From Candidatus Omnitrophota bacterium (lineage in GTDB: Bacteria > Hinthialibacterota > Hinthialibacteria > Hinthialibacterales > Hinthialibacteraceae): 64,000 bases of DNA. The position numbers and the translations under genes are program-made. The notes under the pieces were generated by a model, which was not told the DNA's origin, did no database searches, and saw only the letters and a list, made by a program, of their open reading frames with translations. Position 1 is the first letter of the stretch, and the number at the start of each line of letters is the position of its first letter. Shown piece by piece: positions 35,235 through 44,571 of the stretch. The stretch spans positions 1 through 64,000 of the forward strand of contig JABLXU010000019.1 of the NCBI GenBank assembly GCA_013177805.1. Direction: 5' to 3'.

Positions 35235-38072
35235 ATGAGGCTCATGCGCCTATTTCTCCTTGGGATTTCGATTCTGTCAACCAACTCCCTGCCGGGTAGT
35301 GGAATCGTCCCTTCTCCCGCCAATATTGAAATTCTGTGCCCACTAACCCATCCGTCGGAACCCATCCGTATGGGCATTGCCGAGTTGGAGAACGTGCTGG
35401 CCAGTCAAGGCTGGCGGGTGACAAAATCATTCGGTCCCCTTTCTCCCGTTCCCCCCTCTGTTCCATTGCAAATCATCATTGCCCCTTTGGATGCCGAAGC
35501 GTTGGGCAAAGAGAGCGATGCGCAGTTCCAGGACGCCGTGCCCGCGCCGCCGGAATCGCTTTCAATCAGGAAATTTCCATATGACGGAGGATTGCGGGTG
35601 TACGCGACCGGCAGTGATACCAACGGAACGATGTACGCCGCGCACGAGCTGGCCGGGCAGCTGCGCTTCTCATCGTTCGAACAGGATTGGGATCAACGCA
35701 TCCAGGAAACGAAAAAATCCCCCGCCCTGACGGTGCGGGGCATCCAGTTGATGATCCACAAGCAGGCGCTGGATGATCCCTATTCCTGGTTTCATTCGCC
35801 GGTGTTTTGGGAGGATTACCTGGACCTTCTGGCCCGGAACCGGTTCAACGCTCTGGAACTGCAAGGAGTTTACGATTTGGCGACGGGGGAATGTTCCAGC
35901 CTGATGCCGTATATGGTTTACACCTCCGAATACCCCCAGGCGGGATTGGATCAATCCCAGGCCGACGCCAACTTGCAATCGTTCCAGCGCCTCTTGGGGA
36001 TGGCGCACGCCCGGGGAATTTCTGTCACGCTGGTTAATGCCGGCACGGGCTGGATTCCGCTCGGCACCCCGGCCGGTTACCTTACCGGCGGGCAACTGAT
36101 CCACTACACCCGCATCACAACGCGGCAATTGTTCGACGTGTGCCCCGCGCTGAACGGTTTGGGTTTTTCTGTCGCGGCGGCGGGCCTCCCCAAGGATTTT
36201 TATCAGCAATCCTACTGGCGCGCGATTACCCAATCGCCATACCATCCGGTGTTGGTGTTGCATCCGGGAGAAGGTGGTTCGCGGCCGGTGAAAGAGCTCG
36301 CCAAGACATACGGGGGACAATCCGTGGTGCTCGTGAAATGGAACGGCGATCATCTCGGTTTGCCGTATCCCGTGGCGGGCGGCCGGATAAGCCGTTGGCC
36401 AAGGGCCTCCCATCAGGATTTCTTCGACTGGCCACGGCCGTACGCGTTGCTGTACCTAATCGGCTTCAACGGCACGCACCGGATTTTCCCATGGGGGGAT
36501 ACCGCTTTCATCCGCCGGACGTTGGCCGAGGTGCGCGCCATGGAGGCAACCGGCTTCCTCTTGCAAACGTATTCCACGTTTCAACCGCATAGCGATATAT
36601 GGACCAACCCGGAGCCGTCCCCTTTGCGTTATTACAACTGGACCTTTGAACGGGATTGGTACTGGTATTTGTTCTGGGGGCGGCTGGCGTATGATCCCGC
36701 CACGCCGGACGCGTATTTTGTCCGCTGTTTTCAGGAGCATTTCGGCGAGGAGCCCGGCGAGCGCATGTTCAAGTCCTTGCTGGCGGCGTCCCGGGTGATT
36801 CCCACCCTGGCTGCCATCGGGTTCCCCAGTCCGGAGCGGGAGGATTTTGCCCCGGAGATGACCGCGCCGCTGAACCTGGACCAAACCTGCCAACTACAAC
36901 CGCTGGATACATTCAGCATCCGTTCCGTGACGGAAGAAATCGATGTGATCACCCTGGGGCAAGCGGATGGACGCCTATCGCCCATCACGCTGTTGGATGA
37001 CGCGGCCCAAGCAGCCGCTTCGGCGGTGGAGGAAGCCCGCGGCGTTGTCGAGAAATTGCAGCAAAATCCCGGCGGTCTGGAAGAAACCGCTTCACAACAA
37101 TTTGGAACCATCCAGCAAGAGGCCAACGCCTGGAGGCTGGATTTCCAGGCGCTTGAAGCCCTGGCGCGGTATTGGCGCGGGCAGATCGGCGCGGCCGCGC
37201 ATCTGGGCGTTTATTTACGGTCGGGCGATATTCCATCGCTGGTGATGGCTTCCGAGAATCTCCACTCCGCCAGCGCGGCCTGGAAGGAAGTCCAGGAGCA
37301 TACCTTCACCCACTACCGGCCGATTCGGCTTCCCGCTCCAGGCGGACTCCGGGCGTTTCATTGGAAAACGGTTCCTACGCAATTCGAAATGGATGAACAT
37401 TGGATTCAAAATCTCTATCAGGAGTGGAGCGAGGGCACTCCCTGGCCGGAGATTCATGGACATTTTCCGGTGTATCGCGCGCCACCGGGACGGCCGTTGA
37501 TGCTCACGCTTTCGGTTCCCCCGAAGTTCAACCCGGCCTCTCTTTTCGTGAATTTCAAAAACAGCGAAGGCAGCACCGGCCGGTTGCCGTTGGAGAAAAC
37601 CCAGATCGCGGGAGCGTATTCTGCTTCCATCCCCCCCGAGCGGGTCACGGAAGGCGAGTTGCAATATTTTTTCCTAGTCACTCTTCCGGAAGAAGAAACC
37701 CGCGTCATTCCCGAGGACGGGGGGCCGTTCAAAGTGATCATTACCCCGGATACCGAGCCGCCTCAGGCCATCCAGGCAGGCCACAGTTTGAATGACGCGA
37801 AGAACCAAGTGACCGTCACCGCCCAGTTTACCGATAGCTCCGGAATTCAATCCGTCCATCTATGGTGGAAACCGCTGACCTCCACCGAAGATTGGCGCAA
37901 AATTCCCATGAAGGCAAGCGGAGCCGCATTTACCGGATCGTTTCCCTTGACCTCTTCCGGCGCGCTTTACGCGGTGGAAGCCACGGACACGATGGGCAAC
38001 GTCCGCCGCGTGCCTGATCCCCGGACCGAAACGCCCTACCGGTTGATTCCGGCCTTCGCCAAAGGGAAATAG
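35235..38072 (+). CDS. Secreted GH67/GH20-like glycoside hydrolase-type protein
   Basis: 945 residues with a signal peptide. Residues ~25-165 look like the alpha/beta N-terminal domain shared by alpha-glucuronidases (GH67) and hexosaminidases (GH20), ending in NGTMYAAHELAGQL. Residues ~175-560 are a TIM-barrel-like region with VRGIQLMIHKQALDDPYSW, WEDYLDLLARNRFNALELQ and ARGISVTLVNAG. A helical part (~640-730) and two beta-sandwich segments at the C-terminus follow. Probable exo-acting enzyme on uronic-acid or amino-sugar glycans, but catalytic acids could not be pinned. AGGAGG lies 18 nt upstream of the ATG. Second gene of the 32-38 kb pair. Confidence 0.65.
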   Translation: MRLMRLFLLGISILSTNSLPGSGIVPSPANIEILCPLTHPSEPIRMGIAELENVLASQGWRVTKSFGPLSPVPPSVPLQIIIAPLDAEALGKESDAQFQDAVPAPPESLSIRKFPYDGGLRVYATGSDTNGTMYAAHELAGQLRFSSFEQDWDQRIQETKKSPALTVRGIQLMIHKQALDDPYSWFHSPVFWEDYLDLLARNRFNALELQGVYDLATGECSSLMPYMVYTSEYPQAGLDQSQADANLQSFQRLLGMAHARGISVTLVNAGTGWIPLGTPAGYLTGGQLIHYTRITTRQLFDVCPALNGLGFSVAAAGLPKDFYQQSYWRAITQSPYHPVLVLHPGEGGSRPVKELAKTYGGQSVVLVKWNGDHLGLPYPVAGGRISRWPRASHQDFFDWPRPYALLYLIGFNGTHRIFPWGDTAFIRRTLAEVRAMEATGFLLQTYSTFQPHSDIWTNPEPSPLRYYNWTFERDWYWYLFWGRLAYDPATPDAYFVRCFQEHFGEEPGERMFKSLLAASRVIPTLAAIGFPSPEREDFAPEMTAPLNLDQTCQLQPLDTFSIRSVTEEIDVITLGQADGRLSPITLLDDAAQAAASAVEEARGVVEKLQQNPGGLEETASQQFGTIQQEANAWRLDFQALEALARYWRGQIGAAAHLGVYLRSGDIPSLVMASENLHSASAAWKEVQEHTFTHYRPIRLPAPGGLRAFHWKTVPTQFEMDEHWIQNLYQEWSEGTPWPEIHGHFPVYRAPPGRPLMLTLSVPPKFNPASLFVNFKNSEGSTGRLPLEKTQIAGAYSASIPPERVTEGELQYFFLVTLPEEETRVIPEDGGPFKVIITPDTEPPQAIQAGHSLNDAKNQVTVTAQFTDSSGIQSVHLWWKPLTSTEDWRKIPMKASGAAFTGSFPLTSSGALYAVEATDTMGNVRRVPDPRTETPYRLIPAFAKGK

Positions 38073-38574
38073 GGTTAGTTTCGCGGTAACACAGGAAGGC
38101 GCGCCTCAGAATGGATTGCGATCCAAATCCGTTTTCCGTTCACCACCGCGACGCGGAGAACGCGGATATTTTCTATATAGGGGCCCAGGCGATGGTAAAT
38201 TGTCTGAATCAGGATGGCCAGGATGTGGATGAATCATGCCCGGGATTGATGACGTCCGTAGCCGCAGGGGAAGCAGGAACGCTTGGCATCGGGCCCCTAC
38301 AATGGGAACGGAGGGGAGCCGCTTGAAATCGAAAGGTTTTTGCCCGGTGATAGATTTACCCTCACCCTGGCCCTCTCCCAGAGGGAGAGGGGATTCCAGA
38401 AAGAGAGGGGATTCCAGAGAGAGGGAAATGAATTACCTATGTACAGCTATGCCTTGGGCTATGTGCATGCCACGCCGCCGGCGCTTGAAAAGGATTCTAT
38501 GTACCGGTAAATAGTCAGAAAACCGGTCAATCCCCGATTCAACCATGAAAGGAATTCCAATTAGGAAACCCACA
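38073..38574. repeat. Repeat-rich gap with modular repeat copy H and other dispersed elements
   Basis: 502 bp without a gene. Contains ACCGCGACGCGGAGAACGCG at 38146-38165 and CTGAATCAGGATGGCCAGGA at about 38204-38223 (the style of a dispersed non-coding element), modular repeat H at 38359-38392 (CCCTCACCCTGGCCCTCTCC and GAGGGAGAGGGG), a direct duplication of GAGAGGGGATTCCAGA just after it, and at 38452-38493 a relative of the 2030-2085 repeat. The short ORFs here are translated repeat DNA. Confidence 0.55.
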
Positions 38575-39930
38575 ATGGCACAATCATATACCTACCCACG
38601 CATCACCATTTCCGGGGCGCGGGGCATCATCGGGCAGGATCTCACCGCGGAAAACGCCTTGCGCATGGCTTGGGCCTACGCCCGCTTGGCAGGCCCTGGC
38701 ACCGTGATCCTGGCGCGGGACGCGCGGCCCAGCGGATTGTTGATCCGCCGCGCGGCCGAGGCGGGGCTGCTCGCGGGCGGCGTGGAAGTCATTGACTTGG
38801 ACTTGGCCCCCACGCCCACCGTGGGCATCATGATCCGGAGCCTGGGCGCCCAGGGGGGTATCAACATCACCGCCAGCCACAATCCCGCCCCCTGGAACGC
38901 CTTGAAATTTTTCGGCGCGGATGGCACGTTTCCGGATGATGAATTCGTCCAGAAATACACACAACTTCTCTACCAAGGAGATTTTCACCACGCGGCCTGG
39001 AACGAAATCCGGCCATCACGGCGGGATGATTCCGCATTCGACACCCATGCCCGGTTGATCGAAAACGCCGTCGATTGCGGCCCTATCCGCGCGAAGCCAT
39101 ACCGGGTGGTGGTGGACGGCTGCCGCTCAGCGGGCGGGGTGTTTCTGCCCCCTTTTCTCGAACGGTTGGGCTGCGAAGTGGTGCGGCTGGATTGCGAGCC
39201 GGACGGCGACTTCCAGCGGGGGCTCGAGCCGGTTCCGGAAAATCTAGGCCGGTTGGGTGAACGGGTCCGGGAAACAAAGGCGGATCTGGGCATGGCCGCC
39301 GATCCCGACGCCGACCGCCTGGCCCTGGTGGATGAGCACGGCCGGGCGATCGGAGAAGAATACACCCTGGCATTCGCGGTCCAGGCAGCGCTGCAACAAT
39401 CGGGAGGCGGGAACGTGGTAGTGAACCTCTCCACTTCCATGCTGACCGATTACGCCGCGCGGCAAGCGGGGGGAAATGTAATCCGAGCCGCGATCGGCGA
39501 GGCCAACGTGGCACGGGGGATTCGGGAAAATCACGCGGTCATCGGCGGCGAGGGCAACGGGGGCGTGATGTATCCCGCCGTCCACAACGGCCGCGACGCG
39601 TTGACCGCCGCCGCCTTGGTGCTCTGGCTGATGGCGCGAAGCGGGAAAAGCCTCAGTGGACTGGTTGCGGAGTATCCCAACTATGTCATTCTCAAGGACA
39701 AAATCACCATGGACCTGGCGAAGGCCCGCGAACGTTTGGCGGAAATCGCCGGGATGGACCTCGGCGGGGAGATGGATACCCGCGACGGCGTGAAAATCAT
39801 CCGCCCCGGCGCGTGGCTGCACTTGCGCTGTTCCAACACGGAGCCGATCGTGCGGATCATCGCCGAGGCCGAGGGAACAGAGGAGACGCAACGCTTGATT
39901 GCCGAAGGCAAGCGGCTGTTGGGGCCATGA
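38575..39930 (+). CDS. Phosphohexomutase (phosphoglucosamine/phosphomannomutase family)
   Basis: Alpha-D-phosphohexomutase of 451 residues. The active-site phosphoserine loop is NITASHNP (Ser101), the Mg-binding loop DPDADR (243-248), the sugar-specificity loop GEGNGGVMYP and the phosphate-binding loop RCSNTEP near the C-terminus. The GEGNGG loop fits GlmM/archaeal-type phosphohexomutases and leaves GlcN-6-P, Man-6-P or Glc-6-P possible. ATG at 38575 (TTAGGAAAC upstream) was preferred to 38545. It supplies sugar-1-phosphates for nucleotide-sugar synthesis. It stands alone between repeat-filled gaps. Confidence 0.9.
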   Translation: MAQSYTYPRITISGARGIIGQDLTAENALRMAWAYARLAGPGTVILARDARPSGLLIRRAAEAGLLAGGVEVIDLDLAPTPTVGIMIRSLGAQGGINITASHNPAPWNALKFFGADGTFPDDEFVQKYTQLLYQGDFHHAAWNEIRPSRRDDSAFDTHARLIENAVDCGPIRAKPYRVVVDGCRSAGGVFLPPFLERLGCEVVRLDCEPDGDFQRGLEPVPENLGRLGERVRETKADLGMAADPDADRLALVDEHGRAIGEEYTLAFAVQAALQQSGGGNVVVNLSTSMLTDYAARQAGGNVIRAAIGEANVARGIRENHAVIGGEGNGGVMYPAVHNGRDALTAAALVLWLMARSGKSLSGLVAEYPNYVILKDKITMDLAKARERLAEIAGMDLGGEMDTRDGVKIIRPGAWLHLRCSNTEPIVRIIAEAEGTEETQRLIAEGKRLLGP

Positions 39931-40284
39931 GGGCGGGGGAAGAAGCCGGCACTACCCGAGGGGCCATAAGACTTTTCGAGAAGAACTAAGACACTAGAAT
40001 GAAGGCCAAAGGGAGTCCATTTTCCCTCGCCCCGGTGAGAAAGGCAGGGGAAGTTAATGATTTCACTCCCCTTGGCCCTCTCCCAAGGGGAGATGGGACA
40101 GGTAATTGGGCCGCAGGGGCCTGTTGCATGGGCTCCTATGGAAAATGCTTATGAAAACCTTTTGGTTCCCCGCTTTCGCGGGGATGGCCTTTGTGGGTGA
40201 CGGCTGGGTATAGTTCAACACAATCGCCAAACGGGCTGGTGTAGATTAATCCAGAATTCAATCATTCACCAAGGAGATCTGTAA
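39931..40284. repeat. Gap with modular repeat copy I and a CCCCGC/GCGGGG hairpin
   Basis: 354 bp. Two relatives of the CCCTC hairpin module occur at about 40022-40050 and 40063-40096 (CTCCCCTTGGCCCTCTCCC, AAGGGGAGATGGG). A separate perfect hairpin TCCCCGC-TTTC-GCGGGGA lies at 40167-40184. No gene. Confidence 0.5.
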
Positions 40285-41265
40285 ATGAAAACAAGACCAT
40301 TGGGCGCGTCGGGAATCGAAGCATCGGTCATCGGATTGGGAACCTGGGCGATAGGCGGTTGGATGTGGGGCGGCACGGAAGAAAGGGCCTCGATCGCGGC
40401 CATCCAGGCGGGGATCGATCACGGTATCACCTTGATCGACACCGCCCCCGCCTATGGTTTGGGATACGCGGAAGAGATCGTGGGCAAGGCCATCGCCGGG
40501 CGGCGGGACCAGGTCATCGTGGCAACCAAGTGCGGATTGGCCTGGCATACCACCAAGGGAACGCACTTTTTCAATGAAAACGGCAAGCCGGTCTACCGCT
40601 ACCTGGGGGCGGAGTCGGTCCGTTACGAGACCGAGCAGAGCCTGAAGCGGCTGAAAATCGACTGTATCGATCTGATGCAAACCCATTGGCAGGATCATAC
40701 CACGCCCATCGCGGAAACCATGTCCGCCCTGATGGATCTCAAAAAGGAAGGCAAGATCCGCGCCATTGGCGTCAGCAACGCCACGGTGGCGCAGATGGAG
40801 GAATACCGCCAAGCCGGGCCACTGGACACGGATCAGGAGAAATACAGCATGCTGGACCGCCAGCTGGAGAAAGAGAGCCTGCCCTATTGCCTGAAAAACA
40901 ATATCGCAATGCTCGCCTACTCGCCGTTGGCCCTGGGGGCGCTCACCGGCAAGATCGGCCCGGAACGGCAATTTTCCGGCGATGATCAACGCATCACCGA
41001 TCCCCGTTTCTCGGTCGAAAACCGCAAGAAAATTATGGCCCTGCTGGATAAATTCAAGCCTATCGCGGCCAAATACGGTTTGACCATGGCCCAGTTGGTC
41101 ATCGCCTGGACCCTGGCCCAGCCAGGATTGACGCATGCCTTGGTGGGCGCCCGCAATCCTGAACAGGCTATCGAAAACGCCAAGGCCGGCGAAGTGACCC
41201 TGGAAGCCGAGGATCTCCAATCCATGAACCAGATTCTGGAGACCCAGGGCCGGGAAATACAATGA
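40285..41265 (+). CDS. Aldo/keto reductase
   Basis: 326-residue NADPH-dependent TIM-barrel oxidoreductase. The catalytic tetrad is visible as Asp52, Tyr57, Lys82 and His134 (LIDTAPAYG, ATKCG, MQTHWQD). The C-terminal NADPH-binding block reads ALVGARNPEQAIENA. AAGGAG precedes the ATG. It resembles AKRs annotated as general stress or sugar-aldehyde reductases. The substrate is open. Monocistronic, flanked by repeat-bearing gaps. Confidence 0.92.
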   Translation: MKTRPLGASGIEASVIGLGTWAIGGWMWGGTEERASIAAIQAGIDHGITLIDTAPAYGLGYAEEIVGKAIAGRRDQVIVATKCGLAWHTTKGTHFFNENGKPVYRYLGAESVRYETEQSLKRLKIDCIDLMQTHWQDHTTPIAETMSALMDLKKEGKIRAIGVSNATVAQMEEYRQAGPLDTDQEKYSMLDRQLEKESLPYCLKNNIAMLAYSPLALGALTGKIGPERQFSGDDQRITDPRFSVENRKKIMALLDKFKPIAAKYGLTMAQLVIAWTLAQPGLTHALVGARNPEQAIENAKAGEVTLEAEDLQSMNQILETQGREIQ

Positions 41266-41622
41266 CATGAACGGTCCGATTTTCTTCCCTCCCTTCGTGG
41301 GACCGGTCTGCATTGCCAGCCTATTGTAACCTCCGGCCGTCAAGAAGAGATCCACTGCCGATAAAAAAAGCACCACCCTACTCGATTGCAGAGATACGAT
41401 GCCTCACCCCCTTTCAGGGATATCCTTACCATTGCCCTCTGCCGGAACGAGAGGGAATTCAAGGTGGTTTTCTTATGCCTGTCCGGTTGGATTGCCGATC
41501 TCATCCCGGAATTAACGAAGGCATGTGCTGGACGAACCGTTGTTTAATAAGCGCCGAGCGGCGGGAAGAAGTGGTTTGGGATTACATCCTGTGAAAAAGA
41601 AACTACAAGGAATCTATGCCGC
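41266..41622. repeat. Gap with modular repeat copy J
   Basis: 357 bp without a gene. At 41389-41474: GAGATACGATGCCTCACCCC, CTTTCAGGGATATCCTTACC, GAACGAGAGGGAATTC and GGTGGTTTTC, a decayed version of copy D1 plus the next module. Confidence 0.5.
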
Positions 41623-43080
41623 TTACGATACGGCCTGGAGATGATGCAGTTGGCAGAAAATCCGCAAATCGCGGGCGTGCCGGCCGTAGAACAGGCAGAG
41701 ATGATGGCCTTTCACGCCGCACGCGTCATCCAATTCGTCCAGTTCCAATTCCACGTTGGTCCGGCAGCCACCGGTGGGCGGATTAGGGGGACACCCCACG
41801 ATTTTGCCACTGTATACCAGCATTTGAGGAGGGGTTTCGCGGGACAGCAATTTTGTAAAGGTCACCTCTTGCCCGATGGGGAACAATACCTGCGGAACGC
41901 ACCCCCAGCCGGCCTCCGCGTGATTGCGCAAGATGTAGGGTTCCGGCGGGCGGTCTGGACCGCCCATGCGGGACGCGCAAGTGCAATGCGCCCCGAAATA
42001 GCGGTTCTTCTCCGTATCCATGGAAGGATTGTGTTGAAAACCCGGCCGGTCGAACAACGCCTGGATCAACAACATCGTGAGGGTGGCATCTAAATCCGAT
42101 TCGCAGCCCGCGGGGATGCCTTCGTCCCGCAGGCTCATGAATCCCATGCAGGGGGGGACATGTTGATGCGGTTCGCGTAAGCCGGGCAGGCAGTTCATCA
42201 TGACCGCGCCGGCCTGTTCGCTTTCGAGGATTTGCTTGAAGACAAAATAGGTTTTGGCGGCGTCGAGGACATCCTCTTCCGACGGTTCCACATGCCGGAC
42301 GGCATGGCGGAGATATTCCCGCGCCAGGCGTTGCACCTCGTCCGTGGCGGACATCGCCTGAAAAGCCGAATAGAAGCGCTGGTGGGGGATGGTCCGGATC
42401 CGGGTTCCCCAAGGCGGCGCTTCGGTTTCCCGGGTGTCGGCGCCATCAATATTGACGATCAGGGTATCCTTCATCCGGCGCGCCGCGCGGATCATCGTCA
42501 TCCCCCGCCGCACCGCGTCCAGATTGTCCAGCGAATTGATCAGATAGACACCCGGCCGTTCGCGCAGGGACTGAATCTGGGCGTTCAACAAAATGCCCTG
42601 GGTGGCGAACACCACCGCCGGGACCGAGGTTTCATCCAGAATGCGCCTTACGCCTTCGAAATGGCTTTTTTTGAAGGGAATCAATAACAATCCGTCGGGC
42701 GGGGATTCCCGCACGCCGTGGATAAACCGTTGGACACTGTCATCCAGGTTTAAGGGTTTATCCTCCATCTCGATATGCATGCCCAGGTCCCGCTCCATTA
42801 TCCGGAGTTCCTGAAGGTACTGGGCGTGCCGTCCCTCGGCGTCGAAACTCGATCCCGGCCAGCTGTAATACCCCTCCTGGCGCAGTTGCGTGGTGGGGGG
42901 ATACAAGAACGCGCCCCTCACTTTCGCGGGCGTAATTCCTCGAGTCCCGTCGTTATTCTCCCCCGCGAACACTTTCCAAAGACCCGGACCCGCCCACAGG
43001 CCTCCCGCGATTGTGCCCATCGCCAAGCCAAATTGCCGCCGGGGCATCAAACTGGAAAAACCGAATGTCCCACGCGTCAT
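41623..43080 (-). CDS. Twin-arginine-signal protein with L-fucose/L-arabinose isomerase-like fold
   Basis: 485 residues. The N-terminus carries MPRRQFGLAMGTIAGG (from about residue 12), a twin-arginine style signal, so a folded, cofactor-bearing protein may be exported. The body resembles the FucI/AraA isomerase superfamily: SPPDGLLLIPFKKSHFEGV in the N-terminal domain and GIPAGCESDLDATLTMLLIQALF plus GAHCTCASRMGG in the C-terminal region. Exported members of this fold are of unknown activity. ATG at 43080 is preceded by GGAGGAATC, a strong ribosome-binding site. Monocistronic. Confidence 0.65.
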   Translation of the reverse strand: MTRGTFGFSSLMPRRQFGLAMGTIAGGLWAGPGLWKVFAGENNDGTRGITPAKVRGAFLYPPTTQLRQEGYYSWPGSSFDAEGRHAQYLQELRIMERDLGMHIEMEDKPLNLDDSVQRFIHGVRESPPDGLLLIPFKKSHFEGVRRILDETSVPAVVFATQGILLNAQIQSLRERPGVYLINSLDNLDAVRRGMTMIRAARRMKDTLIVNIDGADTRETEAPPWGTRIRTIPHQRFYSAFQAMSATDEVQRLAREYLRHAVRHVEPSEEDVLDAAKTYFVFKQILESEQAGAVMMNCLPGLREPHQHVPPCMGFMSLRDEGIPAGCESDLDATLTMLLIQALFDRPGFQHNPSMDTEKNRYFGAHCTCASRMGGPDRPPEPYILRNHAEAGWGCVPQVLFPIGQEVTFTKLLSRETPPQMLVYSGKIVGCPPNPPTGGCRTNVELELDELDDACGVKGHHLCLFYGRHARDLRIFCQLHHLQAVS

Positions 43081-43146
43081 GATTCCTCCCCCCTCGTGCA
43101 TTGTCTGGTGGAAGAGCCGAGTTCGCCTCTCCTGCCCACCGGAAGT

Positions 43147-43175
43147 GGTTCCATCGTATCGGGTTCCATCGTATC
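43147..43175 (+). repeat. Short direct duplication
   Basis: GGTTCCATCGTATC occurs twice in tandem (43147-43160 and 43162-43175), upstream of the exported isomerase-like gene. Possibly replication slippage; no function seen. Confidence 0.5.
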
Positions 43176-43239
43176 AAAGATTACGGAGCAAGCCAATGGA
43201 CCCTTATTCATTGGCAGGAGGCTTTTCACCGCGAAGGAA

Positions 43240-43836
43240 TCATTCCGGCCGGGTGGCATCCTGAATTTCAGAGGCGGCGGCTTCGAGATAACCGAAGATG
43301 TTCACGTCCCGGACCGAGAGGATGTTCTTGTACGGCTCAAAATGAATGAATCCCTCGATCACTCCCCCGAAGTTGATGATTTGACCGGTCTGTAATTGAT
43401 CCGCCACGGTGGAGGGAATGGATTGGAGGACGGTGTCGGGGAGGATATAGCGGGGATCCTTTTCTTCCAGGTCCATTTCCACCAGCAGCCGGGAGAGGCC
43501 TGTGCCGGGATCGCTCTGGATCTGCATAATCCGTCCGACCCATCCATCGATCGTTTTTCCCGATAAATTCTTGCTATATTTCGTTAATTTTTCCGGTTCC
43601 CGCAACATCAGATCCCGGTTGGCCCGGATGCCAAAGAAATTGGGACCAGCCAAGGCGGGTGTGGGAACCGGCGTAGGAGAGGGGAGGGGAGACGGGGTCG
43701 GGGAAACCTCCGCGTTCGCCGATTGTTCCTCGAGAACTGTCGGTTGCGAAGGTTTGCCGCACGCCTGGAACAGCACCATTCCCGCCAGAAATCCGATCCA
43801 CACGATTCCATAGAAATAACGTGATTGAGACAGCAT
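43240..43836 (-). CDS. Small lipoprotein of unknown function
   Basis: 198 residues. The N-terminal hydrophobic stretch ends in VLFQAC followed by GKPSQP, a plausible lipobox giving a lipid-anchored Cys. A Pro/Thr/Ser linker (SPTPSPLPSPTPVPTP) leads to a ~130-residue beta-rich domain with LSGKTIDGWVGRIMQI and LQTGQIINFGGVIEGFI, which looks OB-fold-like. AAGGA lies before the ATG at 43836. The type of Pro/Thr linker matches that in the large M4 peptidase at 56 kb. Function unknown. Confidence 0.65.
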   Translation of the reverse strand: MLSQSRYFYGIVWIGFLAGMVLFQACGKPSQPTVLEEQSANAEVSPTPSPLPSPTPVPTPALAGPNFFGIRANRDLMLREPEKLTKYSKNLSGKTIDGWVGRIMQIQSDPGTGLSRLLVEMDLEEKDPRYILPDTVLQSIPSTVADQLQTGQIINFGGVIEGFIHFEPYKNILSVRDVNIFGYLEAAASEIQDATRPE

Positions 43837-44007
43837 CGAAGACATCCTTCTTTCTTTGCTTGATACACGGTATCGTGTCATGGTGTCACTCCATACCGAG
43901 AGAGAGGAAGAGTCTCTCATTCTTAGCAACTTGAATAGGAACGAACGGGAGTCCGAAAAGTCCCGCTCCCCAAGGGGGATCCCTGGGATTTTTTGAGATG
44001 CAGCATC

Positions 44008-44343
44008 TCAGAGCAATTTCAAGCCATTAGGGACGGGACGTTCGGGTTGCGCCAGAACCACCTCGCCTTCGCAGGGGATAAAACCGGTGATTAAGACTTC
44101 GGAGGTGAAATCCGCCACTTTCTTGGGAGGAAAATTCACGACGCAAATCACCTGTTTCCCCAGCAATTCATCTTTTGTGTATAATTTGGTGATCTGCGCG
44201 CTTGACGATTTCACTCCGAATTCACCCAAATCAACCCGGATTTGGAAGGCTGGCTTGCGGGCTTGGGGAAAATCCTCCACCGCGATGATGGTACCCACAC
44301 GGATTTCGACTTTTTCGTAGTCCTGCCAGGTAATCGTTTCCAT
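44008..44343 (-). CDS. csaA: CsaA-like tRNA-binding/secretion-chaperone protein
   Basis: 111-residue OB-fold protein of the tRNA-binding domain family. Characteristic residues: YEKVEIRVGTI (9-19), SSSAQITKLYT, CVVNFPPKKVADFTSEVLITGF and PVPNGLKLL, closely following Bacillus CsaA, which has been described as a secretion chaperone and binds tRNA. The ATG at 44343 gives the typical length; an ATG at 44367 with a GGAG at good spacing would add eight residues and may be the true start. The NUDIX gene lies upstream on the same strand (about 230-bp gap). Confidence 0.88.
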   Translation of the reverse strand: METITWQDYEKVEIRVGTIIAVEDFPQARKPAFQIRVDLGEFGVKSSSAQITKLYTKDELLGKQVICVVNFPPKKVADFTSEVLITGFIPCEGEVVLAQPERPVPNGLKLL

Positions 44344-44571
44344 GGTCAAGGAATCATGGACCTCCATACCGCTCCAAGATTGGAAGACCTGCCGGCAACA
44401 GTTCAGAATATGATTTTGAATTCGTACATCATAAAAAGCCGCGAGGGAAAAGGAAGGGTTTTGGGACAACCTGCCCCAAGCCGGAAAACGGTGGCGCAGG
44501 GCTTAGAGAAGAGGAGGGCCAATATCGTTTTTTGGGGGAAGTAACGTTTTTCCATTTGTAGCGGAGTCCAT

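Noticed and set aside
38111-38326. 71-residue ORF in the gap before the phosphohexomutase
   Set aside because: Its sequence coincides with dispersed repeat-like DNA (CTGAATCAGGATGG style) and lacks coding signals.
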